64,000 nucleotides of DNA. Origin: Ophioderma brevispina. Taxonomy: Eukaryota; Echinodermata; Ophiuroidea; Amphilepidida; Ophiodermatidae. A model generated the notes under the pieces. That model was given only the letters and a program-made list of their open reading frames with translations. It was not told the origin of the DNA and made no database searches. Positions 8,533-18,330 of this stretch are shown one piece after another. Numbering within the stretch: position 1 is the stretch's first letter; each line of letters starts with the position of its first letter. Made by a program: the position numbers and the translations under genes. The stretch covers positions 1 through 64,000 of the forward strand of contig JAMKCH010012749.1 in the NCBI GenBank assembly GCA_023653785.1, read 5' to 3'.

Positions 8533-9599
8533 ACAGGGCGAGTCAAAAAAGTACAACCAAATTGAGCGTTTTTTCATGGAAAACCCTCTGTGCTATTCAT
8601 ATATTTTCTTTTTGTAGTACATTCCCTGTTTTGTTAGCTCTCATATAAAAATCACGGCATTAAGATTGATTAACGTGTTCAAAAGTTACAGTTGCGGAAG
8701 TGAACGTACCCATTGTGAAAGACCGAACAAGTTACACGCTAGAGTAACCCAATGAGTACTCTTGGTTTTATGTTCAGCTTTGGGATTTGCAGCATATCCT
8801 CCATTAATTACACATTTTAAATAAATGCCAGTGTACACCAGTGACGTAACCAACCTGTGGGTGAGGGCGTGGAGGGGGAGGGGTAAGGGCGGGATCCGCA
8901 CTCAAAATCTTTGCCCCCTCCTGGCCCCAATAGAGATCAGGAAAAGTAATGAATTGATAATATTGACAGGTTGCCGTGTTCACCTTTGCAAAATGTGTTT
9001 TAGTGATGCCCCAAAAGTTAAATGGTTTCCATCGCCTGGTCCCCGTCCCCCAATAAAAATATCTGGTTACATCGTTGGGTAAGACTGTAAAATGAAACCA
9101 GATATCAAAATAATATTTAATGAAATCAATTTTTGGACTTGAAGCAACAATTTGCAGCATTCTTTTCAACCTGCATGATTTCCACGTCGTTAAACTTCTG
9201 TCTTGGGCTGCATAACAGATAAAGCATTCAAATATTACATTTCCTGTTTATTTCATTAAATCTTAAGTATTTTACATTATCATTCAACACATGTCCAGCG
9301 CAGCATTTGAATACGGCGCCAAAGAAATCAACCTTTTAATTTATTTTGAAGCCCTCACGCTGCGAAGTAATGAGTTCCATGTGTACAGTCAGTGTGCTAT
9401 TTGTTCGGAGCAGAAAATGGATACCTTCACAAAAATAACTGTAACCTTTGAATGGCTTGATCGATTTTAAAAATTTAAAATTATTATGAAAGCTGATTAA
9501 ACATACTATCTAACATAGGCATTAATTTGGTAAATTCTGTTAAGGCTTCTTCATAAAAAAATCCCTCATTTGGTTGTACTTTTTTCTGACACACCCTGT
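8533..9599. mobile_element. 1.07 kb DNA element with ACAGGGYG ends and ACAAT duplication
   Basis: The left end ACAGGGCGAGTCAAAAAAGT continues with ACAACCAAATTGAG; the right end is the inverse, CTCATTTGGTTGTAC then TTTTTTCTGACACACCCTGT. Both sides are bordered by ACAAT (8528-8532 and 9600-9604), a possible 5-base target duplication. No transposase frame, so non-autonomous. A second element is nested at 8832-9078. Confidence 0.7.
8832..9078. repeat. CAGTGACGTAACCA-ended insert nested in the 1.07 kb element
   Basis: CCAGTGACGTAACCAACC at the left and GGTTACATCGTTGG at the right form imperfect inverted ends. The left shoulder is G-rich, the right shoulder C-rich. Confidence 0.5.
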
Positions 9600-9722
9600 A
9601 CAATTAGCTATCGTTGCAATCGTTGCGACGATTAGCATATCGTGACAAACTGGATTTGTTTCCTTATGTCGACTTCGAATTTATTATTTTCTTTAGTATG
9701 ACTGGGCGTAGGGCAGTCTTAC

Positions 9723-9892
9723 CTCCTCCAAGTTGGACGAATCCTCGTCCTTATAATGATCGTTTTCTCTCCCCTTTTTCCTTCTATAAAGAAGCACTGC
9801 TGCTAGTAAAATAGCAATTACTAATACCATAGCAACCACGACACCAGCTACGATACCCCCAGAGGAGAGCAATTTTCCAGGAGGCTTAGAAA
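9723..9892 (-). CDS. Receptor exon: transmembrane helix and juxtamembrane segment
   Basis: This exon encodes 56 codons of the receptor. After a short extracellular stalk (SKPPGKLLSSGG) comes a strongly hydrophobic helix (IVAGVVVAMVLVIAILLAAV, LLY), then the stop-transfer basic cluster RRKKGR and a charged cytoplasmic start (ENDHYKDEDSSNLEE). This fixes the protein as type I, with the FN3 domains outside the cell. Splice sites are clear: CCTTTTCAG before the exon and GAGGAG/GTAAGA after it. It starts with two bases that complete a codon begun by the one-base overhang of exon 32835-32904, and ends in phase 0. FN3 repeats followed by such a helix are seen in receptor tyrosine phosphatases and several other receptors. 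The catalytic or adaptor part would lie further along the minus strand (below 9723) and was not found here. Confidence 0.8.
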
Positions 9893-10979
9893 CTGAAAAG
9901 GTTACAAACAATCAACAATGTAAGAAAACATCGTATAAAAGCCAATTTAGTATTAGCGTATTTTCTTTAAATGTGCCGGATTTCACGTATCAGATGTCCT
10001 TTAAAGAAAATTGAAAGCTCTGGTTTTTGCAATGACGTATCGAATATATCCCCATCTGAAAGCTGAAAGGATTAATCGAAGACTCATTTTTACTACAAAT
10101 ATTGTGAAATTTCTAATTTTGTATAGGAGCACAAATTTTGTATTGGAATAAGCAAATTAAAACAGCCTTTGTTTCCACTTTTAAAATACATGGTAAGATT
10201 TTTTTTTGCCTAATCTATATGAAATCACTACATATGATACAATGTGTAGATGACCTGAAATCTCCTGTTGCATCTCTGAGTGTCATTTTGATGCTTTTAA
10301 CTCTTGATCAAATCGACAAACATATCGACAAACATATTATTTACATTACATTTAAAATTTACAAATTTTTACCTTAGTATAAGAAGGTTAGCATCTGGCA
10401 TTTTTTTTAAATAATGGTAATGTATTATCTTAAAAATGCTATGCAATGTATTATGTATGCTTTCGTTGACATCTCCAATTTGTCACTTTCGGTAAAATTC
10501 AATTTATTTTATTGTATTACAAATGACCAAAACCTCAGTTACCTTAGTCATACTGAGGTAACGATATTTCAAAAGATCACATTGAGAACGTAATGAAATG
10601 AATACAGAGAATCAATAACTAAATACCTGGGCGTGCATAAACCGGTTCAGTCCAAGCAATCACTTCATTCTAGGTAAAGAATAACCAAAGTATCAATATC
10701 ATAACAAAATATGTTTAATAAAATGCTGAAGATAATGTCTAAACCGTATACCTTATAGAACATGTAAACAATCGCACGTTTTCATACGTATTTTTTGTGA
10801 AAGTTTATGTGCGGTTTTAAAAAACCCTTTGAGCGGGTGTTGCCATTTTTGTGACCTACTACGTGTGACATAGTGACTACTGACCACTGACCGGCCTCCA
10901 TCGGTATGATTATAGCTGTAGAACCTAATTAAAAGATGTATGAAGCAAACCATTGCTCAGTATTGGGAATGGAAAACTC
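9893..10979. other. Intron sequence, nothing recognised
   Basis: AT-rich, scattered poly-A/T tracts. No repeat with clear ends and no coding pattern. Confidence 0.6.
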
Positions 10980-11900
10980 ACTGCTGGTTTGCAGTCTTAG
11001 TTTGTTGTGAGACGGATGCCCTTCTAGCTCCATTCCTCTTCAATCTCTTCTTAGAATTTGTAAGAAAGGAAGTTTCAAAACCTGGCTCCGAATCCAATGG
11101 GAGAAGATGAAAATCCACACATGCGTTATGCCGATGTACACAACCCTGCTGGAAATGGTCTTTGAAAGTTACCGCTATCCACAGAAGAACTGAAAAAGCT
11201 GCCGCCCAACGTGGAATGAGATCAACCCATCCTAAATGCAGATCATGTCGATGACCCAGAGAAATCACCCCTTAACCAGTGAAAAACCTATTGGAAAAGT
11301 TCAAATATTTTGTCTTTCTTGGAAGTATGTGCTCGGTTAAGGAATAAGAGGCGTTACAAGACCTGGCATCAGCATGGGCCTTTTCGTAGCTCAGGATACG
11401 CATCTGGAGCAATTCCGACATCACAAGATCGCTCAATTCGAAATATACCACTCTCTTATACTCCCCATTGCCACCTATGGAGCGGAGTCCTGAGACAGAC
11501 TGCAAAAGCTAGAAAGCTTGAGGATGATATGTCTCCGGTCCATCCAGGAGTGAACTTTCTGACAAAATTAGAAATGATGAAATTAGACAAGCGTCTGAAA
11601 TCACATGCACCATCACGGATGCAGTCACCAGAAGACGGCTGAAGTGGTTTGGACATGTCAGTCCAGGATGCCGAACACATATTACAACAAGCCTATACCA
11701 AGACTTCACAGCGTAGGAAGCCAGGGTCGCCCACCGGCAAGATGGAAGGACCAGAATCCCCAAGGACAAGGCTTGGATCTCCAAAGCCGATCTAATTGCC
11801 ATGGCAGACCAGAATTGAGGAGAATTACTCATGAGACGAGCAAAAGGGAACCCCGTCCTATGCGAGTAAAGTCAAAAGTTCAAAAGCCCTCCCCCGACAC
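10980..11900 (+). mobile_element. Degenerate LINE, 3' half (RT end and C-terminal domain)
   Basis: Broken pieces of a non-LTR retrotransposon on the plus strand. Around 11015-11085 a frame reads LLAPFLFNLFLEFVRKE, the conserved stretch after the RT QG-LSP motif; 11120 onward gives MRYADVH, a decayed YADD motif. At 11283-11340 KNLLEKFKYFVFLGS matches the YLGS motif of the thumb. At 11641-11830 the frame reads KWFGHVS and later KDKAWISKADLIAMADQN, the WFGHV ... W..D C-terminal block common to this LINE group and also seen at 31910 in the larger LINE. At least four frame changes and several stops are present. It is dead and 5' truncated. Confidence 0.7.
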
Positions 11901-12480
11901 TTTCTATCCTCCATGCTTGTTTACTATCGGGTTGTTACTGGGCATTGCGGCCCCAAATCTTCACTGACTACAGTCCATTTCCTCACATCAGCACATACTA
12001 AGGCTGGTTTAAACCCGGGGTTTAACGCATTGTTCAATTGACCAGGGTCCTTTCCCTAAACTGAGTCGTAAATCTACGTCATACTAGTCATGCCTGAGTG
12101 AACCAATCTTTGGTCCGAAAAAAAAAAAAATCACAGTGGTAACTGTATGAAAAGGGTCTGTTATGTAGTCATACCATGAGTTAGTAATACACGAGGTTCG
12201 CACGAGTTTGGGGGAACTGGTCCCAGGAGGAGACGCACCTTAATTCATTTAAAATCTTGTCTCTTTTTAAAATAAAAATTTGATATTGTTTAAAGTTAGC
12301 TTCACGACTCCTTTCTCATTTGCCCAAGCCCCCTTTTTGGGGTCGCGTGATCCCCAGGTTTGGGAAAAGCCTAAACCTTTCGTTCGCGGGACAACAATAA
12401 TGGGCGCGAACTTGTGCTGAATAGATATAACACCCCCTTAGCGTTAGTCCCATTCCCCAGACGGTTTCATGGTTAGCGAT
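11901..12480. other. Intron sequence, nothing recognised
   Basis: Contains an A run at 12119-12130 and a small CCCCTTTTTGGGG palindrome near 12330. No gene pattern. Confidence 0.5.
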
Positions 12481-12650
12481 AAAGGTATGTTTTGGAACCG
12501 GTACTCTCTTTACGACGAATTGAACCCAGCGATACCATTATTTTAAGTGGAACGAGGCCGGAGGTCGAGTTTCTTCCACGCAAAATAATGGTGTCGACGG
12601 GGTCAATTCGTCGTAAAGATAGTACCGGTTCCCAAAATCATACCTTTATT
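12481..12650. repeat. 170-bp inverted-repeat element
   Basis: AAAGGTATGTTTTGGAACCG, GTACTCTCTTTACGACGAAT and TGAACCC on the left are mirrored on the right by GGGGTCAATTCGTCGTAAAG, ATAGTACCGGTTCCCAAAAT and CATACCTTT. CCATTATTTT and AAAATAATGG pair inside. Near-complete palindrome with a loop of about 30 bases. A related palindrome, GGGTTCAATTAACGAATTGA then ACCC, is at 12894-12917. Confidence 0.75.
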
Positions 12651-12893
12651 CTCATTCTTAAACAACAATTATCATTTAAGGTCATCTTTAACCCAATTTC
12701 GGGATACTTTACAGCTTAAATACAACAAGAAAGGTCTGCCATCACCCAGTGAAAACAATCGAACAACCCGATGAACGCAACGGTCATACGCTACGAGACG
12801 CAACGTTGGCAGGCGCGAGCGAAAGTAGCAAAGCGCGGTATGACGCGAGCGCTTCAACCTAAAAATAACTTCGATACGCAGCGCGTACTACCT

Positions 12894-12917
12894 GGGTTCA
12901 ATTAACGAATTGAACCC
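12894..12917. repeat. 24-bp palindrome around AATTAACGAATT
   Basis: GGGTTCAATT and AATTGAACCC flank the four bases AACG. The ACGAATTGAACCC half also occurs in the 12481-12650 element, so this may be a small derivative. The sequence from 12651 to 13485 shows nothing else recognisable. Confidence 0.55.
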
Positions 12918-13485
12918 GAGCATCAGCCAATGAAATTGCTTACATTTTCACAGCTGTTTAAGAATTACACATATTTGCGTACTCGAAGCCTTAGCAGAGC
13001 AGATAGACCGTCTGAGAACTTGATGAGACTGCCATTATTAGCGTTGCGCATGCTGAACATCTCGATTAGGTCACAGACGTCTTGATTAGGGCACTAGGTC
13101 AGTGTGTCACTGTGTCACAGTGGGTCACAAAATGGCCACACCACCTTTGAGCCTTAACTGCTTTCATACATCATTTCTGATTGGCTAATTGCATGATATG
13201 TTAATTTCAATAACCAGTTAAAATACAGTTATCTCTATCAGCTCTACCACCAGATACCATGTTACTGTTCGGCTCAAAATGCCATGCTACTGTTTAGCTT
13301 AAAAGTTCCATTGTGACTAATCGGCATCAGTATTTCATTATTTCAACCTTCAATGCTCTGGGAGTGTAAGAAATGTCCATGATTTCATTACTTTTACTCC
13401 GAATGAATCATGCCATTGCGATTTTAATTCCACAACAGAATAATTTACTTCAGTTATTGAGGAGAACTAATGAAGGGCTTCCTAA

Positions 13486-13624
13486 AAGGGGAGTTTCCGT
13501 AACCTGACCCATCTGACACACTTTTTCTTACACACTTATGAATTCGGAAATCCTTCACGGAATAAAGCACATGATTTCGAATTCATAAGTGTGTCAGATG
13601 GGTCAGGTTACGGAAACTCCCTCC
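13486..13624. repeat. GGAGTTTCCGTAA MITE, copy 3 (complete hairpin)
   Basis: AGGGGAGTTTCCGTAACCTG and ACCCATCTGACACAC on the left are mirrored by GTGTGTCAGATGGGTCAGGT and TACGGAAACTCCCT on the right, with CACTTATGAATTCG / CGAATTCATAAGTG inside. It is the best preserved of the three copies. Confidence 0.8.
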
Positions 13625-13641
13625 TAAAAGCTTCCTTTAAG

Positions 13642-13979
13642 AGAGTACGTTTGGTCCAGTGGAAAAGCGCAGGACTCATTAGAACGTTAAAATCGTGTGT
13701 TTGAGCCACACTCTGGTCAACGTGTTAGATACTTAATCTCAATGTCTCGTCGGCCCAAGAGAAATCTGGGGAGCTGTTTTGGGTAATATTACAATCTAAG
13801 TGCTGCTTGCGAGCTTGTAAGGCATGTCTTTGAGGTGCCACCTAGATGAAGCGAAACGATTGTCATGATTTCCTGAAGGCGGCGTTATAATAATAATTGG
13901 CAACATCGCTTTGAGACTGTTTACGGGGATTAAGAGCTATATAAAAACTGGTCATTATTATTATTATTATTATTATTAA
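13642..13979 (+). mobile_element. tRNA-derived SINE
   Basis: The head looks like a decayed tRNA with internal pol III promoter boxes: TTTGGTCCAGTGGAAAAGCG carries an A-box-like TGGTCCAGTGG, and TGTGTTTGAGCCACACTC carries a B-box-like GTTTGAGCC. A body of about 200 bases follows, then GCTATATAAAAACTGGTC and a tail of eight (ATT) units ending at 13979. A 3' fragment of the same family is at 2628-2687. Transcribed by pol III if active; it relies on a partner LINE for copying. Confidence 0.75.
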
Positions 13980-14550
13980 AAGGTCCAGTTTTATAGGGTA
14001 CAAAATAGTGTCCAAAAAAAGCAGTCTGGATGAAATTTTGTTGCTTTACAATGCACCGTTCCCGAAAATTTGCGTTCGTTTACTTTTTTCTTTTTTTACT
14101 CAAACGCCTCGTGAAACTAGTTATTTTAATTGCCATGAAATTTATATAATCTTATAGTAGAACAAACATGTTATAATATAAATACAAATGAAGCTTATAA
14201 AGTTTTCATTATTACCTTTTAACGAAATACCGTTGAATTTTAAGATGTTACACCGCTTCATGATAAGGGTTTGATCTCAAGATGCGGGGAGCCAGGTATT
14301 CGACAATTCAACCAGTTTGTATACAATAAACCCTACCAACAGCAGCTATCATCTAATTACTTGCATAACACTTAAGTCTGGCTGAACACGTATTTGTTAT
14401 TTGCCTTTACTGTTAGAAATCTTCGTAAATTTACATTCACTGTTAGTAAATGTTTGTAATTTTACAGATTGGCATTTTCTTTACGGTCAAATGGCCCATT
14501 TTTTATTTATTTTTTTTTTTTAAACCTGAAATGACACTGGGCAAACGTCC

Positions 14551-14720
14551 GTATCCCTAACGTCCCTAAAGAAAAATCTAAGGATTACCGCAAAAAGGGC
14601 TAGCGTTATTTTTCTTGTTACATCTAGGGGAAAATTTCCCCCTAAAACAAGGGGGACCACTATGTGAATTTTTTTTCAATAGTGCATTTAAATGCAGTTA
14701 AGGGGCGTTAGGGATATACT
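14551..14720. repeat. Small inverted-repeat element
   Basis: GTATCCCTAACGTCCCTAAA at the left pairs with TTAAGGGGCGTTAGGGATATAC (split over 14698-14719) at the right. A second short palindrome AGGGGAAAATTTCCCCCT lies inside. No coding. Confidence 0.5.
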
Positions 14721-14879
14721 CCCTTCACTTCAAAACGTTTTAAAACATGAACAAATATTATGACTATTTTTAAAAATCCGTAAAATTACGGTAATTTACT
14801 GCAGTTTCAGGATTGATTAAATACAGAATACCGCTCTCCTCCATGGTTCACTTGGAATTGGGCAAATGAATCATGAAAG

Positions 14880-15012
14880 CATCCCGTCCTTCGGAGGGGA
14901 CGTTAAGCCGTCGGCTTCGTGTAAGTCTAGTCACATACTGTACATGTACATCGCAGTCAGTGTGACTAAGAGTAGGATGTAACCCCCTGACTGTTCCCAA
15001 TCCGCCCCAGTC
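14880..15012 (+). repeat. LINE/SINE 3'-end fragment (GACGTTAAGCCG type)
   Basis: CGTCCTTCGGAGGGGACGTT then AAGCCGTCGG is a motif I know from the 3' ends of CR1/L2-type LINEs and their SINEs in many invertebrates. The following GTCACATACTG ... GTGACTAAGAGTAGGATGTA segment fits the same family. Assignment rests on memory of the motif. Confidence 0.45.
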
Positions 15013-15019
15013 TCAAAAA

Positions 15020-17779
15020 GCGGGCCATGTTTTGAATAAATCTTGACAACACCACAACATTAACCATGACTTGTGGACCTCTAGAAGATGCATCTCCAGA
15101 CGCCAGTAAATTACCATAAATTTATAAGAGTGTAAAATCATGTTTGAAAATATTTTTGGCTGTTATTCTGAGATCGTTTTTTCGGCAAAGTATTATTGTG
15201 CTCCTAAGTTTAAGTGCATATTTATGTTGAACATTTCTATTCTGTAATAAAGTCCATTTCAGGTTTTGAAACTGTTGTTTTTTTTTTGTTACGCTCCACA
15301 ACTCCACTCGCATCCTCCAACATAATTAAATCTTCTTGGCCTTCATGCCAAAGGCTTTTATATTTTGAAACCGCATAGTTTTTACCATCACCACTGTAAA
15401 CTGCCTGAAGTCAAACCCTGCTGAACTGTGCAGTAATATAGGCATCTGGATTATTTTCGAAATCAGGAATTCTCACCTTAGTCCTCGTAGATTGTTTAAG
15501 AACACACCAATTATGTAAGACCTTTAGAGAAAATTTCCATCCCTATTATTTATACTTAAATTTTTCATCACAAATATTTGGATACATGTTAATTACGTTA
15601 CCACCTATGCGAATTACGAAAACTTTTGTTTGATAGGACTCAAATGATATTTTAAGGTCTAGTGGCAGATCAGCAATATTGGCATTGGTTGTTTGTAGTT
15701 ATTGTTTTTGTTATTTTAAAATGTAGAATTAAAGACAGGGACGGGAATCGGACGTGCTAGTAGGACGAAAGGTGGGTGGGAATGCGGTGGATCAGGTGGT
15801 GAAAAAAGAATTAGTGGAGTAGTCTGGCGGAAGAGCAAGGAGAGAATAGAGGGAAAATGGGAGGGAAGGATTTGAAGTGGACAGAGCGGGAAGGAAACTG
15901 TGTCCTTGGTTCATTTCTTTCCGCTCCTTCGTCGTCGCTCTCCTCCGTTACCAGGGGGGTCCCCACTGGCTCCAATCTTTACTGTGTGTTCCCTCCGCCA
16001 GTCTGTTCCGCCCGATTCCCTTGAGTCCTTCCCCCTTAAATATTATCCTGTTGCCGATAATGTGCCGCTCTTGGGCTCCTCTGCCAGCCCGCGTACTTGT
16101 GACTTTTCTCTCTCCGGTAACATAGACAAACAGAAATAACCCACTATTGGCCTATGGGGCAACGTGATACAAGCATCTGCTCTTAACATCAAACTCCCCT
16201 AAACAATACCACCCACCTTAAATTTGTGAAATATCTTTATTGTGGATAGCTTGTGCATGGTACTAGGATCACTAAATAACCGTTACCACACTTTGCCTAG
16301 AGTGTGGGTGTGTCCGATTTACGCCCCTCATTCTATTTTATCCGGGATTTTGATATCATATAAAGGCGGCCCGCTTTTGACTCTTATCATTCTAAAATTT
16401 CCACTCAATCCACTTATTTCACTGTTTATTGGCGTTGTGACACTGGTAAAAAAAGTTGTATGTTGACTATGGTTTAACATATTTAGTGTAGGCGTCTATG
16501 GAACATTGCGAATGTTTTAATTAGATTTTATATCAAATTTTTATAGAGAGCCTTCCCATGCGCGTTAAAGGTGAAAGTTTACATATTTTTGAGAATACTT
16601 AATTCTTCTACTACTTCTTCTACTCATTTATTGGATAATAAAATGTGCTGATGTCGGAACCTGACCTTTCAAGGTGGTCAATTCCTGATCCTATGACCTC
16701 TTCATTATCATACGTATGTCTTTATAGTCACATTGTTCTACTTTTTGAAATCCCAATGTTCTGACAGAGGACAGTAAGAAGTTGTACACTATTGTGGGTA
16801 GATCCTTGCTTTGGAAAAAATTTGGACTTCTGTCAACAGTTTTTGGATAGAGGGATTGGTGTTTTCGAGCTATAAAATTTGTGGTATGTTTTGAAGTCTT
16901 CTCCAGGCAGAACGGCTTGTGTTTGTTTGGTGAGGAAAAGGTGGATTTTTGGGTGATTTCTTTCTGAGGCAAGTTAGTTTCACGAAAATGAAACCATCTA
17001 GAGACTGTCAATCCGGATATTCATGTTCCTAATGGGGGTATCATCTTGAGGAATGTTAAGAGATTGGCTTTGAAAAGAGTTGGAGGCTAGTGGGTGAATA
17101 AATGGAAAACATATGGAAATCTAAACGCATCTGGGGATGATTTTAACAGGGAACATTTAAATGTGTTAACTGCCAAGGATATCCGTTTGTTGTTGTTTTT
17201 ATCGGACCCTAATGCTACCTTTCTTGCGAGATGGTTTTCCAACTTGCATTGTGTACTGATGAATGTGGAAGAATCAAGGAACAAAATCCAATATCCCATA
17301 ATCAATTGTGTCAACTTATCCTTAATAATGCTGGTAAATAGTGTAACGTCATGGTCTGTATGCAGTCTTTAATGTCTCCTCTATTGTGTTTGGTGGGATA
17401 TGGGGAATGGGTAAATTCTATCTCATACTTTTTTATCACCTATACAATTTGTGTCCTCCAAAGGCATCATATATCCTTAATTGTCCTTGCTACTTACTGG
17501 CACCCACTTGACGTGGCCCAGGGTGCTTCCCTGCTATAGGCCTACTGTTATTGTCCTATCTAATTGACAATTTTTAATTTTTTAGGTTTTTTCTTTTTTT
17601 AAAATTTAAATAATTTTGTGCTTTTGTTGTGGCCAGAGTTAATTATACTCCCAAAAACTGTTGATACCATGGGAAAAAAGTAGCCCAAATTGATATCTTA
17701 ATCATGACATGTTGTCAATAAAAAATAGTTGTTATTTAGTTTTTTTTCTTGTTTGTTTGATCTGTTGTGTTATCAGTAA
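15020..17779. other. Intron sequence, no supported gene
   Basis: Mixed composition. Minus-strand 16691-17011 (106 codons) and plus-strand 17094-17372 (92 codons) are open, but they lie in different frames of sequence with no start context, splice pattern or motif I recognise. They could be scraps of an old retroelement. Confidence 0.45.
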
Positions 17780-18330
17780 ATACAATGCGGCCTTATTTTG
17801 CTTCCCCCATTTTTTTCTCTTCTTCTTCTTTCTCTCTCTTTCTTTCTTTTCTTTTCTCTTCTTTTATTTCCTTCAAAACCAACATAAAAATAGATCAACA
17901 TATAATTTTAGAAAAATATAAAAAAAATAAAAATAATCAGAATAAAACACCTTCCCCGTCCCCACCCTCACCCCCCCCCTTTCCCTCACCTCCCCTCCCA
18001 ACTTCGCGCCTTCCCCCGTAGCCCCTGCGTGCACCCGCCCCCCCTCCACCCCCCATCCCCCATCCGGCTTTCCCCCCCCGCCCCCCCCTCAATCTCCCCT
18101 TCTTTTTTCACCCTCCTCCCCCTCTCCGTCCCTGCCCCACCCACCCTTACTCCCCCAGCCCATGTCCCCCCCTCCTCCCCCCCCCCCATCCCCTCCCGTG
18201 CCCCTCCCATCCTCCCTCCTGTCCTGCCCTCCCCCTCTCCCCCTCCCCCTCTTTCCCATCCTCCCCCTCCCGCCTCCTTGCTCCTCTTCTTCTTCTTCTT
18301 TTCCCATATCCTCCACAATTTATCATGATA
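17780..18330 (+). repeat. 550-bp polypyrimidine tract
   Basis: The plus strand is almost entirely C and T from about 17810 to 17875 and from 17945 to 18302, interrupted by a short A-rich stretch. Runs of CCCCCC alternate with TCCCC and CTTCTT. Long open frames here on both strands (up to 138 codons) are composition artefacts of the pyrimidine bias. Such tracts can form triplex H-DNA. Confidence 0.8.

Noticed and set aside
8804..9169. 121-codon minus-strand frame
   Set aside because: It spans two nested transposable element ends and has no motif.
13642..13720. Functional tRNA gene
   Set aside because: The A and B box resemblance is there but acceptor and anticodon stems do not pair; it is the head of a SINE.
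16691..17372. Two open frames of about 100 codons on opposite strands
   Set aside because: No motifs, no start or splice context; kept only as a note within the intron entry.
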